The translations under genes were made by a program, and so were the position numbers. 27,822 nucleotides of DNA. Source: an uncultured Clostridia bacterium. Its GTDB lineage: Bacteria > Bacillota > Clostridia > TANB77 > CAG-508. Under the pieces are notes generated by a model. The model saw only the letters and a program-made list of their open reading frames with translations. It was not told the DNA's origin and made no database searches. Location of the stretch: positions 1 through 27,822 of the forward strand of contig CAPBNZ010000015.1 of the NCBI GenBank assembly GCA_948585895.1, in the 5' to 3' direction. Of the stretch, positions 5,689-11,077 are shown piece by piece. Within the stretch, counting starts at the first letter, position 1. Each line of letters opens with the position of its first letter.

Positions 5689-5717
5689 ATTATATAGTAT
5701 ATAAAATTGAATTTCAA
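5689..5717 (-). promoter_or_regulatory. Minus-strand sigma-A promoter of the toxin transcript
   Basis: On the minus strand TTGAAA (5717-5712), a 17-bp spacer and a perfect TATAAT (5694-5689). Transcription would start near 5682 and give a leader of about 70 nt before the GAGGTG/ATG at 5609. Confidence 0.7.
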
Positions 5718-5750
5718 GGGATAGTAAAAAAATGATAATTGTAATAATTC

Positions 5751-5775
5751 AAAAAGCAACCATTTACAGTTGCTT
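5751..5775 (-). terminator. Intrinsic terminator downstream of the recombinase
   Basis: AAGCAAC (5754-5760) pairs over 7 bp with GTTGCTT (5769-5775) around an 8-nt loop; on the minus strand a U run (5755-5751) follows. It ends the recombinase transcript 24 nt after its stop codon. The + strand side is also T-rich, so it may work both ways. Confidence 0.6.
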
Positions 5776-5798
5776 ATATTTTTAGTGTATATTATACA

Positions 5799-6497
5799 TT
5801 AATCGTGAAACAGTTCCCATGCTGTTGTATCCTCTTTTATTTTTTCTAAGATTTCTTGATAGTTTTTAGTATTATATTTGATATAACATTTTTTTATATC
5901 TTTTTGGAATGTATCTTTGGGATAATGGCATAACAAAGTTGCTTTTGCTTGACCAACGTTATTATTTATCATATATTCAATTGTTTTGATAAAATTTTCT
6001 TTCGAACTCCAGTTGCTTCTCGGTTTTCCAATCGGACGACCTGACTTTGTCCCATTTATTTTTTTGGCTCTTAAACTTTCTTTTGTTCTTTCGCTTATAA
6101 TATCTCTTTCAAATTGTGCAAATATGGCTGACATATTTAATATAAATTTTGTCATCGCATCCATTTCACCATTAGCTTTAAGATGCATATTTTCTTTAAA
6201 TATAATAACATTCGCTTCTTTTTTGTATAATAGAAAGTCGACAAGTTCACTCCAATCTTTAACACTTCTTGAAATTCTTGATAATTCAGTAGCCACAATT
6301 GTATCGCCTTTTTGTATTTTGTTATGTATCAAATCATCAAATATGGGTCTTTTCACTGTTTTTCCTGTGTAAGTTTCTTCTATGTATTCACAATTATCTA
6401 CACCATTTATATATCCATGTTCTTTTAATATTTCAGCTTGTCTTTCGTATGTTTGATAGTCTGTAGATACTCTTATAACACAATATGTTTTATTCAT
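5799..6497 (-). CDS. Serine recombinase (resolvase/invertase family)
   Basis: A 232-aa protein, minus strand, start with GGAGGT upstream. The catalytic domain comes first: residues 5-15 (YCVIRVSTDYQ) hold R9 and the nucleophile S11; residues 70-78 (TELSRISRS) carry the R74/R77 pair equivalent to R68/R71 of gamma-delta resolvase; residues about 120-145 (AIFAQFERDIISERT) are the long dimer helix. After GRPIGKP comes a C-terminal helical DNA-binding region of about 80 residues, somewhat longer than in classic resolvases. It is too short for a large serine integrase. It could invert or resolve DNA. It stands on the minus strand between two + strand phage operons, so it may mark a mobile cassette; no clear recombination site was found. 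Confidence 0.93.
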   Translation of the reverse strand: MNKTYCVIRVSTDYQTYERQAEILKEHGYINGVDNCEYIEETYTGKTVKRPIFDDLIHNKIQKGDTIVATELSRISRSVKDWSELVDFLLYKKEANVIIFKENMHLKANGEMDAMTKFILNMSAIFAQFERDIISERTKESLRAKKINGTKSGRPIGKPRSNWSSKENFIKTIEYMINNNVGQAKATLLCHYPKDTFQKDIKKCYIKYNTKNYQEILEKIKEDTTAWELFHD

Positions 6498-6578
6498 CTT
6501 CTAATACCTCCATCTTTTATAATTTCAAAAAATTGTACTGTTTGCAAGGTCTGTGTACTTATTATATTATAGATCATA

Positions 6579-6953
6579 TTACTCAACTTCCATAAATTTT
6601 CTATATATTTCGTTTAAAATTTTTTCTTTGTTTTCTTTTGATACTTCTAACAACCAATCAAAGTTAATAATTTCTCTTTTTTTATCTTCTGATAGTTTAG
6701 TAGTAGGGTTATATCTTGTCCAACAATTGCCATCTTTGTCTGTTACATATGTATCACAACATAAGTAGTTTTTATAAAGTTTTTCAGTGAACCCAACTTT
6801 TTTCCATAAATTTGGTAAACTTGATGTACTTTCGTTATTTGGATAACATTCTGTAATTTCTATTTGGATTGATTCACCTTTTTTATTTTTATTTGTTATT
6901 TCATACCATGTAGTATTTGTGCCTTGTTTTTCTATTTTTCTTATATTTTTCAT
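6579..6953 (-). CDS. Hypothetical protein beside the recombinase
   Basis: A 124-aa protein, minus strand, with GAGAGGAATG before the ATG. The N-terminal half is beta-rich (KQGTNTTWYEITNKN, then ESIQIEITE), residues about 50-80 contain Tyr/Cys (NYLCCDTYV) and GNCWTRYNPT, and the C-terminal 35 residues are helical (NFDWLLEVSKENKEKI). No family recognised. It lies 81 bp upstream of the recombinase on the same strand, so they may share a transcript. Confidence 0.65.
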   Translation of the reverse strand: MKNIRKIEKQGTNTTWYEITNKNKKGESIQIEITECYPNNESTSSLPNLWKKVGFTEKLYKNYLCCDTYVTDKDGNCWTRYNPTTKLSEDKKREIINFDWLLEVSKENKEKILNEIYRKFMEVE

Positions 6954-6975
6954 AAATTTTCATTCCTCTCATTTT

Positions 6976-6991
6976 ATGTCATACTTGACAT
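6976..6991. promoter_or_regulatory. Dyad ATGTCA-N4-TGACAT, possible operator
   Basis: A 16-bp symmetric site just upstream of the minus-strand gene at 6953. Its half-sites ATGTC/GACAT match those of the two dyads at 8043-8093 (spacer 6 there 7), so one repressor might touch both transcription units. The different spacer weakens this. Confidence 0.35.
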
Positions 6992-7020
6992 TTTTATCTT
7001 TTAAATATATAATGAGAGAT

Positions 7021-7073
7021 AGAAAAGGGAAACCTTTTCGCCTATACAATTATTTTAATTAAATTGTACAGGT
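7021..7073. terminator. Two inverted repeats between minus-strand genes
   Basis: GAAAAGG/CCTTTTC (7022-7028/7032-7038) and ACAATT/AATTGT flanked by CCT/AGG (about 7041-7073) form two hairpins between the 51-aa peptide gene and the 124-aa gene. Neither has a clear U run on the minus strand, so termination is possible but weak; RNA processing sites are the alternative. Confidence 0.3.
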
Positions 7074-7078
7074 TCACT

Positions 7079-7234
7079 TTATATGTTCATAGTTCTTATT
7101 AGTTTAGCGACTGGAACTTGAACATATTTTTTTATGCTTTTATGTAATAATACAATTGGTGTGGCTAGAAACATAATCATAATTGCTATTATTTTTATTA
7201 GATTATACAAATTCACTTGCTTTAACTTCTCCAT
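7079..7234 (-). CDS. 51-aa single-span membrane peptide
   Basis: Minus-strand ORF below the usual length cut-off: ATG 7234 with AAAGGAGCTGAT before it, stop at 7079-7081. The sequence starts MEKLKQVNLYNL, has one hydrophobic segment (residues about 13-30, IKIIAIMIMFLATPIVLL) and ends in a basic tail (HKSIKKYVQ...KLIRTMN). The charged-helix plus basic-tail layout loosely recalls AgrD-type pheromone precursors, but there is no Cys or Ser at a macrocycle position, so that is not claimed. It is the first gene after a strong promoter (7294-7321). It may be a small membrane regulator, toxin or exclusion peptide. Confidence 0.6.
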   Translation of the reverse strand: MEKLKQVNLYNLIKIIAIMIMFLATPIVLLHKSIKKYVQVPVAKLIRTMNI

Positions 7235-7293
7235 TTTATCAGCTCCTTTCTTTATGTTTTTTAGAGTTTCCCATTTCCTTATCTCTATATATT

Positions 7294-7371
7294 ATTATAC
7301 TCTTTTTTTATAAAAAGTCAATGTATTTCATTACAATTATTTTATTTATATTTAATTATTTTATTGTAATG
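7294..7371 (-). promoter_or_regulatory. Minus-strand promoter with upstream inverted repeat
   Basis: On the minus strand TTGACT (7321-7316), 16-bp spacer, TATAAT (7299-7294). Directly upstream is a 9-bp inverted repeat CATTACAAT/ATTGTAATG (7329-7337/7363-7371), and a second imperfect dyad AGTG...CACT is at 7394-7413. The repeats are well placed for a regulator of the island. Confidence 0.6.
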
Positions 7372-7429
7372 ATATATAAAATATTTGTGTTAGAGTGCAA
7401 TGTATATTACACTATTCTTTGCTAACTAT

Positions 7430-7869
7430 TTGGCTTATATTAAGTTTTATTATTTAGTTAGTATTATAGGACTATTGCAGTATATAACATATATATGATT
7501 ATGTATTATGGATAGTATGATGTAGTATATATAGTAATGTGTATATGTGTATGTATATGCGTGCGAATAGTAACAACCTCATGTGTGTCTGTATAATCTT
7601 AAAATAAACTTTTTAAAAAATTTTTTTGAACGCATAGCATCATTTTATGGTGCTTTTATTATGCAACACTATTATTTTGTACTTTCAACTATTCCACCAT
7701 ATATATAACAAATATATTGTAATGTTACCGTTCGTTTTAATGCTTTACATATACCCCAACCCTATTTTTAAAAGATTATATGGGTGCTACTTACCCTCAA
7801 AAATATATACAAAATAACAAAAGAATTCAAATAATCGTGTAAAAAATGTTTATTTTTTAAATTATTCAA
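7430..7869. other. AT-rich non-coding region with alternating purine-pyrimidine tract and hairpin
   Basis: No credible ORF on either strand. It holds a 29-bp strictly alternating purine-pyrimidine tract (7537-7565), A/T-only runs around 7610-7627 and a terminator-like hairpin at 7636-7660. Its place beside a RepL-like gene suggests a replication origin or a regulatory spacer. Neither is proven and no clear iteron array is visible. Confidence 0.35.
7636..7660 (+). terminator. Intrinsic terminator-like hairpin
   Basis: AGCATCA (7636-7642) pairs over 7 bp (one G-U) with TGGTGCT (7648-7654), and TTTATT follows. No + strand gene precedes it closely, so it would end an unseen short transcript or stop stray transcription before the promoter at 7870. 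Confidence 0.45.
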
Positions 7870-7911
7870 AAATCATAGTGAAATCGGAGCAATTATTATG
7901 TTATTTATACT
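7870..7911 (+). promoter_or_regulatory. Promoter-like element, copy 2 of the 24-bp repeat
   Basis: Exact second copy of the 24-bp repeat (7870-7893), with TGTTA at 7899-7903 and TATACT at 7906-7911. Spacing matches copy 1 at 453-495 to within one base. It lies upstream of the + strand operon that begins at 8110. Confidence 0.5.
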
Positions 7912-8042
7912 GTAGCATTAGAAAAATTATAGATTATACAATAATCAATATATATAAGGTAATCCCAGATATAGAGGAGTAAACTACTCAAAAATAGGCA
8001 TTTAGGCCTTATAAAATAAGTATAAAATGGTGCTTTGATACC

Positions 8043-8093
8043 ATGTCACTGTGCGACATAAAAGTCCTATAAAAGTATGTCCCTGTACGACAT
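8043..8093. promoter_or_regulatory. Pair of 17-bp dyad operators ahead of the RepL-like gene
   Basis: Two near-identical sites, ATGTCACTGTGCGACAT at 8043-8059 and ATGTCCCTGTACGACAT at 8077-8093, each with ATGTC/GACAT arms and a 7-bp centre. They are 34 bp apart (about three helical turns), with the second ending 17 bp before the start codon. This is typical for cooperative binding by a dimeric repressor or initiator. The winged-helix protein encoded immediately downstream is the obvious candidate ligand. Confidence 0.55.
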
Positions 8094-8109
8094 AGAAAAT
8101 AGGTGATAT

Positions 8110-8631
8110 ATGGAAAAATATATAGCGGATGAGAATGGCGTAATTGTTTATGAAATAAAAGATGAAGAAGTTCTTGTTAAGGTAGGACGTGGAGATAGAA
8201 TCTTACGTAAAGGTTCGGTAGATTATTTTAAAGATACTAAAGAGATAAAAAAAAGATTTGTTAAGGTAAATGACCAAGCTGTAAGTATGTTAAGTAAACA
8301 CGGAAAATATATATGTTTATTACTTAAGTATGTTGGATATATGGATGGAATATTAAGATTCAATAATGGCATTTATTTAACAAATAAAAGTATATCTAAA
8401 ATATTTGGCATAACTGAAAGAAACACAATTAAAATTCTTGACGATTTAATACAAGAAGATGTTATCCATAAACATAAAGAAAAAAATAAGAATTATTATA
8501 CATTTAATCCGTGGATAGCTTCGAAAGGAAAAAGAGTAAGTATAGATTTATATAACGAATTTAAAATGACAGAGTGGGTAAATAAATCACAAGAACCAAG
8601 CGATTATGAAACAATTATAGATGGGAAGTAA
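8110..8631 (+). CDS. RepL-like winged-helix protein (replication initiator or regulator)
   Basis: A 173-aa protein; AGGTGAT precedes the ATG. Residues about 55-140 carry the layout of RepL/wHTH proteins of Gram-positive plasmids and phages: FVKVNDQAVSMLSK, then a hydrophobic helix (YICLLLKYVGYM), ISKIFGITERNTIKILDDL as helix-turn-helix, IHKHKEKNKNYYTFNPW as wing, and an LYNEFKMTEW end. RepL proteins start plasmid replication; phage relatives may start replication or act as repressors. The two dyads just upstream suggest it binds its own leader. The first 50 residues are an extra beta-rich part without known match. Confidence 0.6.
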   Translation: MEKYIADENGVIVYEIKDEEVLVKVGRGDRILRKGSVDYFKDTKEIKKRFVKVNDQAVSMLSKHGKYICLLLKYVGYMDGILRFNNGIYLTNKSISKIFGITERNTIKILDDLIQEDVIHKHKEKNKNYYTFNPWIASKGKRVSIDLYNEFKMTEWVNKSQEPSDYETIIDGK

Positions 8632-8634
8632 TAT

Positions 8635-8976
8635 ATGGAATTAAAAGTTGGGATGTATGTAAGAACAAACGAAGGAATAGGTACTATACATAAAATAGTA
8701 ACTTTTCAAGACGGTAGACAGGCTATTTACTTAGTCAAATTTAACAAAGGACATATAAAAAAATGGATTACAGTTTTAAAAGAACCTAGTTATAAATTAG
8801 GTGAATTATTAGAACCAGGAGACTTTATAGACAAGCATTATATTACTGAAATAAAAGGAACTACGATTTATACATATTCAGGCTGGTTTATTGATTTTGA
8901 TGATATAGAAGATTGTGTAGATAAGGTTCTAACACATGAACAATTCGAAAATATGGCATATAAGGTTGGTGGATAA
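8635..8976 (+). CDS. Hypothetical protein with N-terminal SH3-like domain
   Basis: A 113-aa protein starting 3 nt after the previous stop. Residues 1-50 (LKVGMYVRTNEGIGTIHKIV, then IYLVKFNKGHIKKW) look like a small beta barrel of the kind found in many Gram-positive prophage proteins of unknown role. The rest (GELLEPGDFIDKHYI, then GWFIDFDDIEDCV) is mixed and acidic. No function assigned. It is in the same operon as the RepL-like gene. Confidence 0.65.
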   Translation: MELKVGMYVRTNEGIGTIHKIVTFQDGRQAIYLVKFNKGHIKKWITVLKEPSYKLGELLEPGDFIDKHYITEIKGTTIYTYSGWFIDFDDIEDCVDKVLTHEQFENMAYKVGG

Positions 8977-8979
8977 TAT

Positions 8980-9186
8980 ATGAATGATAAAATTCAAGAT
9001 AATTTAAAACCATTATATAGTTGTTATGCTCAATATAAGATGCTCTTTGATTATTATCAAGATAATAGGACAATACGTTCCAAAGAAGAAATAAAGGAAC
9101 GAATAGAATATTTGAAGAAGAATCCTAAAATAAATCAAAGGACAGAGCTTGAATGCTTATTGTGGTTGTTAGGTGAGGTGGAATAA
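8980..9186 (+). CDS. Small hypothetical protein
   Basis: A 68-aa, mainly helical protein (LYSCYAQYKMLFDYYQD, then EEIKERIEYLKKN). It begins 3 nt after the previous gene and its stop overlaps the start of the DUF433 gene (TAATG), so it is translationally coupled on both sides. No family recognised. Confidence 0.6.
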   Translation: MNDKIQDNLKPLYSCYAQYKMLFDYYQDNRTIRSKEEIKERIEYLKKNPKINQRTELECLLWLLGEVE

Positions 9187-9362
9187 TGCTTACAAAAGAT
9201 AAAAATATTTGTGGTGGAGAACTAATAATCAAAGGAACAAGACTGACATATAAAAGTGTGATAGAAATATTAAAAAATATGACTATATTTGAAGCAATGA
9301 GGCAATATCCATCATTGAAGTTAGAAGGAATTATAGACTGCCTTATTAAATTAAAGGAGTAG
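9186..9362 (+). CDS. DUF433-family small protein (antitoxin-like)
   Basis: A 58-aa ORF starting at ATG 9186 in a TAATG overlap. The sequence shows the DUF433 pattern: NICGGELIIKGTRLTYKSV (usual form GG.P.I.GTR...V), then ILKNMTIFEAMRQYPSL (usual G.s.eE....YP.L) and GIIDCLIKLKE. DUF433 proteins are small DNA-binding proteins often found as antitoxins beside DUF5615 (VapC-like) toxins. No such partner is next to this one, so it may work alone as a regulator. Short but well conserved, hence good confidence in the family. Confidence 0.8.
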   Translation: MLTKDKNICGGELIIKGTRLTYKSVIEILKNMTIFEAMRQYPSLKLEGIIDCLIKLKE

Positions 9363-9367
9363 GAGAC

Positions 9368-9580
9368 ATGCTTACAATAAAACAAAAACAAACATTAGAA
9401 GCCATAGTATACTTTATCAATACAAATGGTTATCCGCCTTCTTTGAGAGAACTCGCAGAATTACTAAAATGTGATATAAATACTGTATTTAAAAAATTAA
9501 TGATATTAGAAGAAAAAGGGTATATAAAAACAACTCCAAGTCGTGCTAGAAGTATAATTATTTTAAAATGGTTAGAATAA
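9368..9580 (+). CDS. LexA-type DNA-binding domain protein without peptidase domain
   Basis: A 70-aa protein preceded by AAAGGAGTAGGAG. It corresponds to the N-terminal winged helix of LexA only: LTIKQKQTLEAIVYFI, NGYPPSLRELAELL, then VFKKLMILEEKGYIKTTPSRARSI, with the same order of Q-x-L, NGYPPS-RE, L-x-KGYI and RA-I. The Ser/Lys autoprotease domain is missing, and the gene ends cleanly at 9580 before a new promoter, so this is not a frameshift. It could compete with host LexA for SOS boxes or regulate phage promoters, but it cannot respond to RecA by self-cleavage. Confidence 0.8.
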   Translation: MLTIKQKQTLEAIVYFINTNGYPPSLRELAELLKCDINTVFKKLMILEEKGYIKTTPSRARSIIILKWLE

Positions 9581-9583
9581 ACA

Positions 9584-9625
9584 TTGACATAACGACGTCA
9601 TTATAATATAATAATAGTGACGTCA
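9584..9625 (+). promoter_or_regulatory. Consensus sigma-A promoter flanked by GACGTCA operators
   Basis: TTGACA (9584-9589), 17-bp spacer, TATAAT (9607-9612): a perfect consensus. GACGTCA occurs at 9594-9600 between the boxes, and the palindrome TGACGTCA at 9618-9625 lies over the expected start site, 25 bp apart. The layout suggests tight self-repression by the ribbon-helix-helix protein encoded next. Confidence 0.75.
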
Positions 9626-9644
9626 ATAAGGTAGAAAGGAGAAT

Positions 9645-9815
9645 ATGAGGGAAGAAGGTAAAAAAGGGCGTCCATATGCTAGTGGAAAACCTAAAAAGAT
9701 AAATGTAAGCGTTCGTTTTGATGAGGATGAGCACAAAGAACTAGCAAAACAAGCAAAACAAAACAACATGGGTATTGCAGAATATATTAGATATTTAATA
9801 GGCAAAAACAAATAA
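9645..9815 (+). CDS. Ribbon-helix-helix (CopG/Arc-type) repressor
   Basis: A 56-aa ORF with GAAAGGAG before ATG 9645. After a basic start (REEGKKGRPYASGKP) comes the ribbon KINVSVRFDEDEHK, helix A (ELAKQAKQNN) and helix B after a MGIAEYIRYLI turn, the classic RHH fold. RHH dimers insert the beta ribbon into the major groove of short palindromes, such as the GACGTCA sites in its own promoter. It is the only gene between a consensus promoter and an antisense RNA, an arrangement like copG with its ctRNA on pMV158-type plasmids. Confidence 0.8.
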   Translation: MREEGKKGRPYASGKPKKINVSVRFDEDEHKELAKQAKQNNMGIAEYIRYLIGKNK

Positions 9816-9902
9816 AAAAAGATAGAAAGTGCATTTATGATTTGACGGTCAATAAGGTACACTTTTCTATCTGAAATCAATAAACCCAATTGAATTGGAT
9901 TC
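9814..9902 (-). ncRNA. Antisense small RNA opposite the RHH transcript
   Basis: Predicted from a strong minus promoter (9909-9937) and a minus terminator: a stem 9871-9860 with 9831-9821 (11 bp, one bulge), followed by seven U (9820-9814). It is about 88 nt long and has no ORF. Its hairpin loop contains UACCUUAUUGAC, the exact complement of GTCAATAAGGTA at 9622-9633, the extreme 5' end of the RHH mRNA just before the ribosome binding site. The same 12-mer lies opposite the loop at 9848-9859. It could repress RHH translation through the loop or pair with the mRNA 3' end. Confidence 0.6.
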
Positions 9903-9908
9903 TTTCAT

Positions 9909-9937
9909 ATTATATCAAATAATAGACTCCTTTTCAA
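9909..9937 (-). promoter_or_regulatory. Minus-strand sigma-A promoter of the antisense RNA
   Basis: On the minus strand TTGAAA (9937-9932), 17-bp spacer, TATAAT (9914-9909). Start would be near 9902. Confidence 0.7.
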
Positions 9938-9959
9938 GTTGGCAATGAAAGGAGTTTTT
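9926..9959 (+). terminator. Hairpin that is a terminator or sequesters a ribosome binding site
   Basis: ACTCCTTT (9926-9933) pairs over 8 bp with AAAGGAGT (9948-9955), followed by TTTTA. It would end the RHH mRNA. The 3' arm is also the AAAGGAG ribosome binding site for the ATG at 9960, so in read-through RNA it would hide that site. Its 5' arm overlaps the antisense RNA promoter. Confidence 0.5.
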
Positions 9960-10040
9960 ATGTTAGTTAAAGAACTATATTTAATCCTAGAAAAAGAAGG
10001 ATTATATAACGAATTCATCAAATATATAAGAGAGGTATAG
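9960..10040 (+). CDS. 26-aa small ORF
   Basis: ATG 9960 with AAAGGAG at 9948-9954. The peptide MLVKELYLILEKEG continues to KYIREV and is a single amphipathic helix. The stop at 10038-10040 lies 1 nt before the HNH endonuclease start. It may be a leader peptide coupling translation of the HNH gene, or a real micro-protein. Support comes only from the ribosome binding site and spacing. Confidence 0.35.
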   Translation: MLVKELYLILEKEGLYNEFIKYIREV

Positions 10041-10041
10041 T

Positions 10042-10611
10042 ATGAAAGAAATATGGAAAGACATTGAAGGCTATGAAGGAAAATATCAAATTAGTAATTT
10101 TGGAAATGTTAAAAGCCTACTTTGCTGGACTGGAAAAATATACCTAAATAAACCTAAAATGTTAAAAAAAGGAAATCAATGGAACGGATATAAAACAGTT
10201 GCTTTATCAAAAAATAATAAAATTGAAAGAAAATTGATTCATCGATTAGTGGCTCAAGCATTTATACCCAACCCAGAAAACAAATCACAAGTAAACCATA
10301 AAAATGGGGACAAAACAAATAACTGTGTTGATAATTTAGAATGGAATACAGCATCAGAAAATCAAATTCATGCACATAAAACTGGTTTAAAAAAAGCTAT
10401 TTCGCATCCAGGAATAAAGGGGGCAGAAAATAATAGATCAGTTACTATTGAACAATATGATATTAATCAAAATAAATTGAGAATTTGGTGTGGAATAAAT
10501 GAAGCATCTAGAGAATTAAAGATAAGTGCCCAAAACATATCATCTGTTTGCAAAGGAAGAAGAAAAACAGCAGGAGGTTTTATTTGGAGATATGCAGATG
10601 ATAGATGTTAA
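10042..10611 (+). CDS. HNH homing endonuclease with NUMOD4 and NUMOD1 domains
   Basis: A 189-aa protein with GAGAGG before the ATG. Domains in order: NUMOD4 at residues 2-30 (EIWKDIEGYEGKYQISNFG); HNH_3 at about 65-110 (LIHRLVAQAFIPNPENK, VNHKNGDKTNNCVDNLEW, ASEN), with H-N-N-type catalytic residues in VNHK and TNN; NUMOD1-like DNA-binding repeat at about 135-185 (VTIEQYDINQ, CGINEASRELKISAQNI, GRRKTAGGFIW). Such free-standing enzymes nick or cut DNA and spread their own gene among phages. It may be a selfish insertion that contributed to the separation of the terminase subunits. Confidence 0.92.
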   Translation: MKEIWKDIEGYEGKYQISNFGNVKSLLCWTGKIYLNKPKMLKKGNQWNGYKTVALSKNNKIERKLIHRLVAQAFIPNPENKSQVNHKNGDKTNNCVDNLEWNTASENQIHAHKTGLKKAISHPGIKGAENNRSVTIEQYDINQNKLRIWCGINEASRELKISAQNISSVCKGRRKTAGGFIWRYADDRC

Positions 10612-10906
10612 CGAATATATTAAAATCTTACTAAAAAAAAGAAAATGGACATTACAGCAATTCGCAGACAATATCAACTTAGTAAAGAAAAAAATAGGTA
10701 TTGATAGCATCACAACAAAACAAAATATAAGTAATTTTCTTAACCAAGTAGATAATAAGCATACATTGCGACCAAAACAACTGTGCATATGGGAAAAGGC
10801 ATTAGGCTTATCACAGGGGACATTAATTAATATGGTAGCACCAGTTGGAAAAGAAGGACAAAAAGAACTAAAAAAATTAATGAAAAAAGTAGGTGATATT
10901 AAATGA
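10598..10906 (+). CDS. HTH DNA-binding protein
   Basis: A 102-aa protein from ATG 10598 (GGAG at 10586-10589); the open frame begins earlier, but that part is inside the HNH gene. Residues 1-75 show a helix-turn-helix resembling XRE/Cro: NEYIKILLKKRKWTLQQFA, then ITTKQNISNFLNQ and LCIWEKALGLSQGTL. The C-terminus is basic (KKLMKKVGD). It overlaps the HNH stop by 14 bp and the next start by 4 bp (ATGA). Likely a phage regulator; target unknown. Confidence 0.65.
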   Translation: MIDVNEYIKILLKKRKWTLQQFADNINLVKKKIGIDSITTKQNISNFLNQVDNKHTLRPKQLCIWEKALGLSQGTLINMVAPVGKEGQKELKKLMKKVGDIK

Positions 10907-11073
10907 GTGAATTATTGATGTTTATTGGCTTATCTATATTTATGATAGTTTTATTTATATTATTTGTTATAGGAGCAACATTATTTCTTCCCTTTATATT
11001 ATTAATAGTAATATTTTCGTCAGTAATTGTAGGGTTCGATAAGTTGAAAAAAAGATTTAGTAGAAAGCAGTGA
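10903..11073 (+). CDS. 56-aa membrane protein
   Basis: ATGA overlap with the previous gene. The peptide is almost all hydrophobic: two membrane segments (residues about 5-28, LMFIGLSIFMIVLFILFVIG, and 29-44, FLPFILLIVIFSSVIVG) joined by a short turn, then a basic tail DKLKKRFSRKQ. The stop is 4 nt before the lipoprotein start. A holin is conceivable from size, but there is no endolysin next to it. More likely it acts with the lipoprotein and SPFH protein at the host membrane. Confidence 0.6.
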   Translation: MSELLMFIGLSIFMIVLFILFVIGATLFLPFILLIVIFSSVIVGFDKLKKRFSRKQ

Positions 11074-11077
11074 TTAT

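Noticed and set aside
5520..5759. 79-aa minus-strand ORF
   Set aside because: Its first part covers the promoter at 5689-5717 and has no ribosome binding site; only the last 29 codons after GAGGTG are plausible.
7079..7234. AgrD-like autoinducer precursor
   Set aside because: Similar size and membrane helix, but no Cys/Ser at the ring position, no acidic C-terminal recognition part and no agrB neighbour.
7183..7425. 80-aa hydrophobic + strand ORF
   Set aside because: It lies opposite the 51-aa peptide and its promoter, has no ribosome binding site and low-complexity content.
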